From contig NZ_AWNH01000095.1 in the NCBI RefSeq assembly GCF_000482245.1, positions 42,895 to 106,894 on the forward strand: 64,000 nucleotides of DNA, written 5' to 3'. This document shows positions 36,624 to 44,258 of the stretch, piece by piece (positions within the stretch are counted from its first letter, which is position 1; the number at the start of each line of letters is the position of its first letter). The notes under the pieces are model-generated. The model was not told the DNA's origin. It did no database searches and saw only the letters and a list, made by a program, of their open reading frames with translations. The translations under genes were made by a program, and so were the position numbers. Origin of the DNA: Leptolyngbya sp. Heron Island J (lineage in GTDB: Bacteria > Cyanobacteriota > Cyanobacteriia > Phormidesmidales > Phormidesmidaceae).

Positions 36624-36701
36624 AGCTCCCATTGAATGATTGGCAACTACCTGTCAGCCAATCTCATCCTGGATGATTTACTGAAGTATCTGGCCAGTTA
36701 G
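36624..36701 (+). pseudogene. Relic of a siderophore-binding lipoprotein gene, cassette C
   Basis: Read in frame, these 26 codons give S-H-stop-MIGNYLSANLILDDLLKYLAS-stop. They align with the last 24 residues of lipoprotein B (SHWMNGSYISANRILDDLLT then YIGS). The Trp codon TGG has become TGA. Everything upstream of this tail has been deleted between the receptor stop and here. It shows that cassette C once had the usual third gene. Confidence 0.8.
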
Positions 36702-36748
36702 AAAATGCGTTTTGGGCGCAAAAAAAAATGCGTTTCGGAGCCAAAACC
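36702..36748 (+). promoter_or_regulatory. Doubled TGCGTTT(T/C)GG motif before the MFS gene
   Basis: Two copies, AAAATGCGTTTTGGGCGC from 36702 and AAAATGCGTTTCGGAGCC from 36725, in direct orientation 23 bp apart. They are followed by a TATATATAAG stretch that may be a -10 region. It is the only place where the motif is doubled. Confidence 0.6.
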
Positions 36749-36808
36749 TATATATATAAGGTCGCTGGTTAACCTAAGCTGGTTGAGGCAAATAGCTTTG
36801 GGGGCCGT

Positions 36809-38086
36809 GTGCAAACCTTCCTAATTATTTGGCTAGGTCAATTCGCCTCCTTGTTGGGCTCTGAGATGACCAATTTTGCCATTACCATCTGGGCCTGGGA
36901 AGTCACCGGGCAAGCTACGCCACTTTCGTTTATTTTGGCTGTTACCCAAATTCCCAGGCTGTTGATTTCACCCTTTGCCGGTGTCTGGGTTGATCGGTTT
37001 AATCGCAAACATTTAATGTTTCTAGGGGATACCGTCGCCGGACTCTCCACCATTGCCCTACTGGTGTTATTTCTGACGGATCATCTACAAATCTGGCATC
37101 TCTATGTCTCGGGTGCCGTTAATGGTCTCTTCGGCTATATTCAAGGGTTAGCCCACTCGGCTTCCATGTCGCTGATTGTGGCAGAAAAACACTATGCTCG
37201 GGCCTCTGCCTTTGAATCATTACAGATGTCTGGCAGCTATGTGATTGCACCGGCCATTGCTGGAGCTATTTATGCGGTGACGGGACTAAGTGGGATTCTC
37301 ACCATTGATTTGGTGACATTTGGGATTGCGATCGCCACCCTCAGCACCGTCACCATTCCCCAGCCAACAACGTCACCCCAAACCGCTGAACCTGTGTGGC
37401 AACAGCTGACATTTGGGCTGCAATACTTATGGCGTCGCCCCAGTCTCAAAGTACTGCTGAGCTTTTTCTTAATTAGTAACTTTATCAACAGTGCTAGTTT
37501 TAGCCTGTTGCCCGCCATGGTGCTAGCACGTCTGGGCAATGATTCTACTGTTTTAGGAACACTTTTTTCTTTTTTTGGTGCCGGTGGGCTGCTGGGTGGA
37601 TTAACCCTCAGCCTTTGGGGTGGCCCTAAACGACGCATCCATGGCGTGTTGATTTTTAGCGCCATTTGGAAAGTGGGGCTGATTGTACTGGCACTGGCTC
37701 AAACTGTTGCTACTAAAATTGGCACGGCACTGATCAGCGGATTTTGTTCCCCGTTTCCCGGTAGCTGCAGCCAGGCGATCTGGCGCTCTAAAGTTGAGCC
37801 AGACGTGCAAGGGCGAGTGTTTGCCACACGGTTTTTGTTGACGCAGTTGGCCACACCATTGGGGGCTGCGATCGCAGGTCCCCTCGCCGATCATGTTTTT
37901 GAACCTGCTATGCAGCCTGGACAACCGCTGGCTCAGTTATTAGGGGATATTTTTGGTGTAGGCCCTGGGGCTGGCATGGCACTACAGATGGCCTTATTTG
38001 CCAGCTGTGGGCTGGTAGTGGCCCTGGGCGGATATGGCATACGCAGGTTACGGCAAATAGAGAATGATGATGATTTGGTTACCTAA
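36809..38086 (+). CDS. MFS transporter, probable siderophore exporter
   Basis: 425-aa major-facilitator protein with about 12 membrane helices, of the EntS-like drug/siderophore exporter group. It has the MFS loop signature after TM2 (GVWVDRFNRKHLMFLGD) and the repeat-half boundary near residue 200. Start is the GTG at 36809. Such proteins export a siderophore or, in some organisms, a siderophore freed of iron. It follows the degenerate cassette C on the same strand, and its promoter carries two copies of the motif found before receptors A-D, so it is probably co-regulated with them. No siderophore synthesis gene is nearby. Confidence 0.85.
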   Translation: MQTFLIIWLGQFASLLGSEMTNFAITIWAWEVTGQATPLSFILAVTQIPRLLISPFAGVWVDRFNRKHLMFLGDTVAGLSTIALLVLFLTDHLQIWHLYVSGAVNGLFGYIQGLAHSASMSLIVAEKHYARASAFESLQMSGSYVIAPAIAGAIYAVTGLSGILTIDLVTFGIAIATLSTVTIPQPTTSPQTAEPVWQQLTFGLQYLWRRPSLKVLLSFFLISNFINSASFSLLPAMVLARLGNDSTVLGTLFSFFGAGGLLGGLTLSLWGGPKRRIHGVLIFSAIWKVGLIVLALAQTVATKIGTALISGFCSPFPGSCSQAIWRSKVEPDVQGRVFATRFLLTQLATPLGAAIAGPLADHVFEPAMQPGQPLAQLLGDIFGVGPGAGMALQMALFASCGLVVALGGYGIRRLRQIENDDDLVT

Positions 38087-38198
38087 TGTGCCATTCCTGG
38101 CGAGATGGATGCTATAGATCGTCTTACTGAGATCCTTGGCAACTAATCCCAGGCCGAGGCCATTGTTGAAATGGCGGGTTAGGGCTGACCCAATCCGC

Positions 38199-38302
38199 CA
38201 GATAACAAAATGTTGCATACAGAGTCGCGGGTCACGCGGCTTTTTGCAATCAATGTCGTTCGTCGCCACCCGGTGAACATTGATGTTAAACAGCAGTTAG
38301 AC
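38199..38302 (+). repeat. attC-like site, left of the captured genes
   Basis: Left boundary ATAACAAAATGTTGC (38202), right boundary GAACATTGATGTTAAAC (to 38291) with a second core-like GTTAGAC at 38296-38302. TAACA-nn-AATGTT is mirrored by AACATT-nn-TGTTA. The interior has GTCGCGGGTCACGCGGC and CACCCGG. The sequence after the right end (AAAAGCAATTAAG) resembles that after the second attC-like site. Confidence 0.45.
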
Positions 38303-38342
38303 AGCAAAAGCAATTAAGTCCTGTTGATTGGGGAAATGAGAA

Positions 38343-38939
38343 ATGAGCCATCCAATACAGTGTAGATGTGGTTGCCTTAAAGGTACTGTTGATGATGTCA
38401 CCCATGCAAATCGGGTCATATGCTATTGCCGAGATTGTCAGGCGTTTGCTCACTTTTTAGGCAAAGGGAGTGAAATTCTTGATCGTCATGGTGGGACAGG
38501 CATTGTTCAGACGCTACCAAAAAATATTTCCTTTACTCAAGGAACTGAAGTATTAGCATGTATGCGACTTACTGAAACTGGTTTGCTGCGCTGGTATACG
38601 ACTTGCTGTAATACACCGATCGGGAATACTTTACCAATCTATAAAATGTCTTTTATTGGTCTTATCCATACCTGCTTGGAATCGTCCGAGATCACCCTGG
38701 ATAATGCCTTTGGGGCTACATGCGTGCATGTTAATACAACATATTCGCAGGGAGAAATAAAAGCGAACCCAGTAGACCTCATCGTTACAATCATCCGTAA
38801 TGTAACTAGAGTTTTCAGGGCACGTATTGATGGAAGTTATAAACAGACGCCCTTCTTCTTGGCAGACTCCGGAATTCCTATCGTTAGCCCTAAAATACTG
38901 AGCCACCAAGAATACGAGGACATTATGAGTGCTGTTTAA
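38343..38939 (+). CDS. DUF6151/GFA-like zinc-binding protein
   Basis: 198-aa protein with CRCGCLKG near the N-terminus, CYCRDCQAFAHFLG at about 42-55 and a third Cys pair (CCNTPIGN) near 93. This is the Cys arrangement of glutathione-dependent formaldehyde-activating (GFA)-like proteins and the related DUF6151 family, which bind zinc. Enzymatic role unknown. The stop codon lies within the left core (GTTTAAC) of the attC-like site at 38934, exactly as in integron gene cassettes. Flanking sequence on both sides and lack of relation to siderophore genes support capture as a cassette. Confidence 0.75.
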   Translation: MSHPIQCRCGCLKGTVDDVTHANRVICYCRDCQAFAHFLGKGSEILDRHGGTGIVQTLPKNISFTQGTEVLACMRLTETGLLRWYTTCCNTPIGNTLPIYKMSFIGLIHTCLESSEITLDNAFGATCVHVNTTYSQGEIKANPVDLIVTIIRNVTRVFRARIDGSYKQTPFFLADSGIPIVSPKILSHQEYEDIMSAV

Positions 38940-39021
38940 CACCCGCGCTGTACCGGAACGCTGGAATTCGGTTGGTTGCTTTGCCAAGGTTAACTGTATC
39001 CGGTGAATGAAACCGTTAGAC
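38934..39021 (+). repeat. attC-like recombination site between the two captured genes
   Basis: 88 bp from GTTTAAC to GTTAGAC. The left half reads GTTTAAC, 11 bases, ACCGGA; the reverse complement of the right half reads GTCTAAC, 10 bases, ACCGGA. This is the paired R and L box layout of attC sites. An inner TTGG/CCAA stem follows. The left core overlaps the stop codon of the upstream gene. Confidence 0.6.
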
Positions 39022-39048
39022 ACAGAAAAATCATTTAAGTGATTTCTG

Positions 39049-39498
39049 ATGAAAATGAAAATGTTGCAATCATGGGCCAATGAGTTCCAGGGAAGTCAAT
39101 GGCAAGGTGAGGCTGAGTTATGGCTTGATCCTAACGGTAATGACGTTAATGTTAGTGACTGTATTCTAGCCATTGAGTCCAGAGTGCTTACTTACACATG
39201 GGCTTACGCAGGCGAAACAAAAATGGGGTCTTTCATATTCAATGATGACGGTGCAACATGGACAGATAGCTGGCATCAGCCCGAGCCTGTGCGCTGTCAA
39301 TATCTCACTAATGCTTGGGGGCTGTTCACTGTCGAGCATACATATGCGGCTCCATCAGGTCCTGACTGGGGTTGGCGCAGTCAACTTTCTCAGAGACCAG
39401 ACGGTAGTCTTGTGCTCCAAATGACCAATATTGCCCCATGGGGGGAAGAAGGCCGAGCGGTAAGGATGATAGTCCAAAGAACAAATTTGAATACCTGA
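39049..39498 (+). CDS. DUF1579-like small protein, unknown
   Basis: 149-aa soluble protein, rich in Trp, with the look of the lipocalin-like DUF1579 family: an N-terminal strand QGEAELWLDPNG, LAIESRVLTYTWAY, WTDSWHQPEP and a C-terminal LQMTNIAPWGEEGRAVRM. No signal peptide or catalytic motif. It begins 28 bp after the attC-like site at 38934-39021 and is the second gene of the captured pair. No attC-like site follows it, and the cassette D lipoprotein gene ends only 15 bp away in convergent orientation. Confidence 0.6.
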   Translation: MKMKMLQSWANEFQGSQWQGEAELWLDPNGNDVNVSDCILAIESRVLTYTWAYAGETKMGSFIFNDDGATWTDSWHQPEPVRCQYLTNAWGLFTVEHTYAAPSGPDWGWRSQLSQRPDGSLVLQMTNIAPWGEEGRAVRMIVQRTNLNT

Positions 39499-39513
39499 CA
39501 AAACATCAGCAAC

Positions 39514-40590
39514 TCACTCTGTAAAAAACTGACGTAGCTGTGCTAGAACCAGCTCAGTTCCCATGGGACCATTGAGGCCATTCCACTTGTAGTAGGTGGC
39601 AAAGTAAACACGGTTTTCCTGACTGGCGGTGAGAGATTGGGCAATGGCATTTTTTTGCCAGCTTTGTTGAATCGCCTTTACCTGATGCTGTTCTGCAATT
39701 TCCTCTATGGACTGATCCCCTAGTGCAATCGACTGCTTGAGGTCTGGATCGTTAATGTCCATGCTGTAGCCCAGAATGATAATGGCATCGGCAGTATCCA
39801 ACTCTGGTAGTGCCTCCAAGGATACAGGAGCGTTAGGCATATCTCCAGGTGATGGGGGAGCTACGAGTTTAAAGCCAATGTCTTCCAAAAGTTCACCCAA
39901 GTAGGTATTAGGCTGAATCACATACACGCCCTCGTCCAGACGATTGGCCCCCAAAAGCAATAAATTAGGATGAGCTGACGTCACCTCTGTAAGGTCAAGA
40001 CGGGCCTGTTCGACATTTGTCTGATACTGCTGGAACAGTGCCTCAGTCTTTTCAGGTTTGCCCAGCGCAACAGCTAAGGTTTGCAAATGCTCTTGCCACT
40101 GACCTTTAACCGTGCGGTTCTCCAACAAGATTGTCGGTGCGATCTGAGAGAGCAACTTATATTCTTCAACATTGCGCGTTTCTCCTAGAATCAAATCGGG
40201 CTTTAAAGCAGTCAATCTCTCCATGGACGGACTTTGAGCATTGCCTAAATTGATAGGCTGGGTGGTAATAGCAGACCCTAGATAGGGAATTTGCTGCTCT
40301 GGATTATCAAAAATCTCTCCTTTATAAAAGGAGACTGGTGTAACATAACCGACAGGCTGCTGATCTAGGGATAGCAGCAAATCGAGGGCATGGGCACTGA
40401 GGGAAACCACCGTTTGCGGCTCTCCACAAATTTCTGCTTCGCCTGCATCATGCTTGATCAAGCGACAGTCGGTGGATACTGAGCTGTCGGAGGTAGGGCT
40501 TTGGTTGGCAGCAACACCGCAGCCAACGATCAGTGCCGTTGTTAAACAACCCAGCATTACCCAACGAAAAAGTCGTTTTAACATCACCAT
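39514..40590 (-). CDS. Siderophore-binding lipoprotein, cassette D
   Basis: 358-aa FecB-type protein with a lipobox at LIVGC near residue 24. It is a close paralogue of lipoprotein A: CRLIKHDAGEAEICGEPQ, VVSLSAHALDLLLSLDQQP, PSMERLTALKPDLILGE, and ENRVYFATYYKWNGLNGPMG. It starts 3 bp after the receptor D stop (TAAGCCATG), so it is translationally linked. Both members of cassette D (receptor and lipoprotein) are nearest to those of A, indicating that receptor and lipoprotein duplicated together. Confidence 0.93.
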   Translation of the reverse strand: MVMLKRLFRWVMLGCLTTALIVGCGVAANQSPTSDSSVSTDCRLIKHDAGEAEICGEPQTVVSLSAHALDLLLSLDQQPVGYVTPVSFYKGEIFDNPEQQIPYLGSAITTQPINLGNAQSPSMERLTALKPDLILGETRNVEEYKLLSQIAPTILLENRTVKGQWQEHLQTLAVALGKPEKTEALFQQYQTNVEQARLDLTEVTSAHPNLLLLGANRLDEGVYVIQPNTYLGELLEDIGFKLVAPPSPGDMPNAPVSLEALPELDTADAIIILGYSMDINDPDLKQSIALGDQSIEEIAEQHQVKAIQQSWQKNAIAQSLTASQENRVYFATYYKWNGLNGPMGTELVLAQLRQFFTE

Positions 40591-40593
40591 GGC

Positions 40594-42813
40594 TTAAAAA
40601 TTAACGGCAAATGAGCCGATGAGTGTAAATCCTTCACCGGGATTAATCTCTGCTGTTCTGCTGTTTTCAGCACTCTCAATATAGTCTTGATCAAACAGAT
40701 TGCGAACATTCAAGCCAATTTCCCAGTTGTCTCGTTGGTAAGAAACTGCCGCATTAGTTAGGAAGTAATCTTCCAAGATAAAGCTATTAGCATTATCACC
40801 AAACCGTTCACCTACTACATTGAAGCCGATACCAAATCCGAGTCCTTCTAGGGGGCCGGACTGTACATCGTAAGTGGTCCACAGGTTAACGTTGTTTTCA
40901 GGGACACCGAACAGCTCGTTGCCCTCCAATCCAGAATTATCTTCGGTAATTTCAGTATCGGTGTAGGCATAGTTTGCCACGAGGTTCCATCCCGGTAAAA
41001 GTTCACCAATTAAATCCACCTCAATACCCTGGCTGCGTTGCTCTCCACTAGCAATGGAAAATGTGGAGAAATTCGGATCAGGGGTTGAGACATTTTGTTT
41101 GGTGATATCAAAATAGGCCACACTAGCAACAAATCGCCCATCCAATAATTCTGTTCGCGCCCCAACTTCAAACTGTTCGCCTTCTTCTGGATCAATAATG
41201 TCGCCAGCTACCGTTCGGGCTGTATTGGGAATAAATGAGCGGCTGTAGCTGGCAAACAGTGATACCGGTTCTATTGGTTGGTATACCACACCTAAACGGG
41301 GGCTAAACGCATCGCCATTAGTATTGGTTTCTGACGCAACAGGCGAAAATAAGGAGGGGCGGCTAATAACTTCTTGATCAAAGGTTTCATAGCGTATCCC
41401 TGCTAACAGATTGAGATTATCTGCCAGCTCAATCTGATCCTGAACATAAAAGCCGTAGGAGTTAACATTTGTATCCCCGTCGAAGAATATGGGTTCCTGA
41501 CTAAAGTCGGGGCGTGGGGTGAGTCCATAAACAGGATTAAAGATATTAATGGGTGCAAACGTAAAGAAATTACCCCGACCAAGGCCATCTTTATCCTCAC
41601 GGCGATAGAAATCAAACCCTGTCAGTAACGTATGGTCAATGGAACCAGTAGAAAATTCACCAACGATATTGGTTTGAACTTCAAAGGTATTGCTGGGCTG
41701 CTCAAGGGAGATAAAGTTGCGCAGTAGGTCGCCTGTGGCTTCATCCAGTCTGGGACGACCGCCAGCGGAGATAAACTCGGATTCATAGCGGGTGTAGTGA
41801 AAAGCATTCCGCAGCTTCCAATTATCACTAAAGCGATGTTCGAAGTTGTAACCTGTGCGTAAAAATTTCCCTTCAAAGATATCTTCGAGTTCTCCTAGGG
41901 GTCTGTCAAAGGGAATATCGGCCACTTCGTCCCCAATGGCTATTAAGCCAAAGTCAGCTGGGCGTTCGTCGTCGCGATATTCAATGTCGAGGGTAAGGTC
42001 GGTGCGATCGCTAATGTCCCAGCTCAGCACTGGTGCAATAAAGAAACGATCAACGTTGGTGGTAAAGTCACGAAAATAGTCCTCATCACGATAGAGCACA
42101 TTCAGCCGATAGCGGACACGACCATCTTCTGTTAGTGGGCCACCTGCATCCAAGCTGCCTTCAACCAGGCCGCGGTTGCCCACCTGAAAAAGTGCTTCAT
42201 AGGCGGGCTCGCTCAGAGGCTGCTCGCTCACCAGGTTAATAGCACCACCGGGCTCAATCGCCCCAAACAAAATTGCTGCTGGCCCCTTGAGTACTTCGAT
42301 TTGCTCAATGTGGGATAGCTCAGGAAAACCACTGTTACCATTTCCTCCATTCGTCAGGCGGAAGCCGTCTCGCAACACTGATGAACTATCAAAGCCTCGA
42401 ATAGTAAACCGCTGACCTCTAGGATCGTTGGAACTAGCAACCACACCGCTGACGTTACGCAGGGCATCATTAAGGCGAATCACTCGCTGATCTTCGAGAA
42501 CCTCCTGGGGAATTACCTGAATTGACTGGGGAATATCGCGTAGAGGAGTATCGGTACGAGTTCCAGTCGTGGCATTGGGTTCAACGTAGCGGCTACCCTC
42601 TTCACCCGTTACTACAATCCGCAAAGATTCGCTTTCTTCTTCTGACTCCTCTTCTTCGCCTTCAATCTCTTCTGATTCCTCTAACACCTGAGCCAGGGGC
42701 GTTGCTTTTTCAGTCTCGCTCTCATCCGTTTGTCCCAGGGCAGTTTGAGGGATTGCTAACCACCCCATCGCTAACAACAGTAGTAAATTTAGACCAGACA
42801 ATGACCGTTTCAT
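40594..42813 (-). CDS. TonB-dependent siderophore receptor, cassette D
   Basis: 739 aa from the ATG at 42813 (MKRSLSGLNLL), preceded by TGTGAGGGAAATC; the frame is open nine codons further upstream. Signal peptide 1-27 (ending QTALG), then an almost pure Glu/Ser linker at about 45-63 instead of an AMIN domain, TonB-box-like LRIVVTG at 64-70, plug (DTPLRDIPQSIQVIP, VLKGPAAILFGAIEPGG) and barrel ending in AVNF. The linker is the most acidic tract in the window. Same architecture as receptor A. The cassette is inverted relative to all others. Confidence 0.95.
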   Translation of the reverse strand: MKRSLSGLNLLLLLAMGWLAIPQTALGQTDESETEKATPLAQVLEESEEIEGEEEESEEESESLRIVVTGEEGSRYVEPNATTGTRTDTPLRDIPQSIQVIPQEVLEDQRVIRLNDALRNVSGVVASSNDPRGQRFTIRGFDSSSVLRDGFRLTNGGNGNSGFPELSHIEQIEVLKGPAAILFGAIEPGGAINLVSEQPLSEPAYEALFQVGNRGLVEGSLDAGGPLTEDGRVRYRLNVLYRDEDYFRDFTTNVDRFFIAPVLSWDISDRTDLTLDIEYRDDERPADFGLIAIGDEVADIPFDRPLGELEDIFEGKFLRTGYNFEHRFSDNWKLRNAFHYTRYESEFISAGGRPRLDEATGDLLRNFISLEQPSNTFEVQTNIVGEFSTGSIDHTLLTGFDFYRREDKDGLGRGNFFTFAPINIFNPVYGLTPRPDFSQEPIFFDGDTNVNSYGFYVQDQIELADNLNLLAGIRYETFDQEVISRPSLFSPVASETNTNGDAFSPRLGVVYQPIEPVSLFASYSRSFIPNTARTVAGDIIDPEEGEQFEVGARTELLDGRFVASVAYFDITKQNVSTPDPNFSTFSIASGEQRSQGIEVDLIGELLPGWNLVANYAYTDTEITEDNSGLEGNELFGVPENNVNLWTTYDVQSGPLEGLGFGIGFNVVGERFGDNANSFILEDYFLTNAAVSYQRDNWEIGLNVRNLFDQDYIESAENSRTAEINPGEGFTLIGSFAVNF

Positions 42814-42863
42814 GATTTCCCTCACACCACAGCAGACCAATCGTTGAACCCCGTTGGTCTAAA

Positions 42864-42884
42864 AGCGAATTAGTGTCAACTAGG
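42864..42884 (-). promoter_or_regulatory. Fur-like operator before receptor D
   Basis: On the minus strand CTAGTTGACACTAATTCGCT. It keeps the AGTTGA left half but has a diverged centre; close to the stand-alone lipoprotein promoter (TAGTTGACATTTATTCTC). Confidence 0.45.
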
Positions 42885-42911
42885 CTATGGGAGTCGGAAA
42901 TTTATTTCTAT

Positions 42912-42940
42912 GATTTTTGCGCCCCAGACGCATTTTTTTT
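42912..42940 (-). promoter_or_regulatory. TGCGT-type motif before receptor D
   Basis: On the minus strand AAAAAAAATGCGTCTGGGG followed by CGCAAAAATCA. It is 28 bp upstream of the Fur-like site, the same order as in A-C. Confidence 0.55.
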
Positions 42941-42962
42941 GAGCGCTGGTTAACTGGCACTG

Positions 42963-44051
42963 CTAACTGGCATAGTGCCATGTTTGCATCTGAAATGTCT
43001 TGGGATTAATACCAATTTCCTTGCGGAATGCAGTGGCAAAACGACTGCGACTAGAGTAGCCAACAGCGGTTGCAACCTGGGCAACGGATAGTTCTGACGT
43101 CATCAATAATTGCTTAGCTTGCATTAAGCGATAGTCTTTCAAATAGCCAAAGGGTGTGGTGCCATAGACCTGACGAAAGCCTTGATTGATTTTGAGGCGG
43201 TTAGTGCCGATGTGTCGGGCTAAGGTCTCAACGGTTGGTGGATTGGTCAAGTTCTCTCGTAGAAATGCAGCTGCTTGATAAATGTGGTTAAGTTCATCCA
43301 ATGGCAGCCTGGGTCGCGTCATCACCTCTAAACGTAGGTTCACTAGCTCCATCGCTTTTTGCTTGAGATATATACGTCGATCTGGGCCGCAGTATGGGCA
43401 GCTAAGGATTTGCCCAATGATCGTTTGCATTGCTACAGTGATTGGACTGCGAGTGGCATACCCCAGAGCGAACACTTCGTTGTAAAGCTGATCGGGCATC
43501 AACTGCTCAAATGTGGGGCGATAGTACGACTTGTTTGCTGCAAAAATTCGTTGTAATAGGTCGGTTGATGTGATTGTAGGGCCGCCACCACAGGCAAGAT
43601 ATAGAGACTGCATTATATTGTTTGCTACCTGTTTGTTTTTGGGGGTAAATCGCTCAAAAACGGCTTGAAAGTAGGTACTTAATAATGGTGGCTCAAAGAA
43701 AACCTCTACCTTGAAATAACGTTTTCGGGCACGTTTAATCCCCATCTCTTGAAAACCAAAATAGGGAATGAAAAAGCTATAACCGGCCTGAGGGCCTGCC
43801 AGTTGAAATTCAAATTCGATGCGATCGCACTCTCCCAGCACATCAAAAACTAGGTCCTGATGTACGCTGTAGTCGAGAATAACCAGTTTGGTATCCTCTT
43901 CCAAGAAAATGTGCTGGTAATATCCATCACCTAGCCGGGTAGGACAGACATAGATGCGGTCAGACGGGTCGGCATGGAGCAGTCTCGGATCTCGCCAACT
44001 GCCTGAATCAAGCCATTCATCCCAACGACTTAGACTTAGCCGCTCTACCAT
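42963..44051 (-). CDS. AraC/PchR-type regulator, cassette D
   Basis: 362-aa type-1 regulator (WLDSGSWRDPRLLHADPSDRI; FFIPYFGFQEMGIKRARKRYFKVE). The AraC domain has PPTVETLARHIGTNRLKINQG and LSVAQVATAVGYSSRSRFATAF. It is close to regulator A. It is the first gene of the inverted cassette, 149 bp ahead of receptor D, and is divergent from the ABC half-transporter at 44259, with a shared 207-bp intergenic region. Confidence 0.93.
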   Translation of the reverse strand: MVERLSLSRWDEWLDSGSWRDPRLLHADPSDRIYVCPTRLGDGYYQHIFLEEDTKLVILDYSVHQDLVFDVLGECDRIEFEFQLAGPQAGYSFFIPYFGFQEMGIKRARKRYFKVEVFFEPPLLSTYFQAVFERFTPKNKQVANNIMQSLYLACGGGPTITSTDLLQRIFAANKSYYRPTFEQLMPDQLYNEVFALGYATRSPITVAMQTIIGQILSCPYCGPDRRIYLKQKAMELVNLRLEVMTRPRLPLDELNHIYQAAAFLRENLTNPPTVETLARHIGTNRLKINQGFRQVYGTTPFGYLKDYRLMQAKQLLMTSELSVAQVATAVGYSSRSRFATAFRKEIGINPKTFQMQTWHYAS

Positions 44052-44070
44052 ATCTGCCAGCCCAACCTAG

Positions 44071-44098
44071 GTTAATAGGAAAACTTCTTATTAAGAGT
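44071..44098 (-). promoter_or_regulatory. Fur-like dyad before regulator D
   Basis: On the minus strand CTTAATAAGAAGTTTTCCTA; TAAGA, 5 bases, TCCTA fits the TTGAGA-N5-TCTCAA dyad with mismatches. It could also serve the divergent ABC gene. Confidence 0.4.
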
Positions 44099-44258
44099 AT
44101 GCCATGTCGCCTGGTGGTATAGATTTGCATTGAGCCTCTGCCAAAGTAAATTCTGAGAAACACTGTCAGACGTATTCCGGGTAAGTATCAAAAAACTCCG
44201 GCTGGGGCTCCTTTAAAGCACTATCATTCGCTACACTTCCTTGCACTAAGGTACGGAC

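Noticed and set aside
38048..38269. 73-codon minus-strand frame between the MFS gene and the attC-like site
   Set aside because: I could not recognise any family. It overlaps the MFS 3' end and the attC-like palindrome, so it may be a remnant but cannot be supported as a gene.
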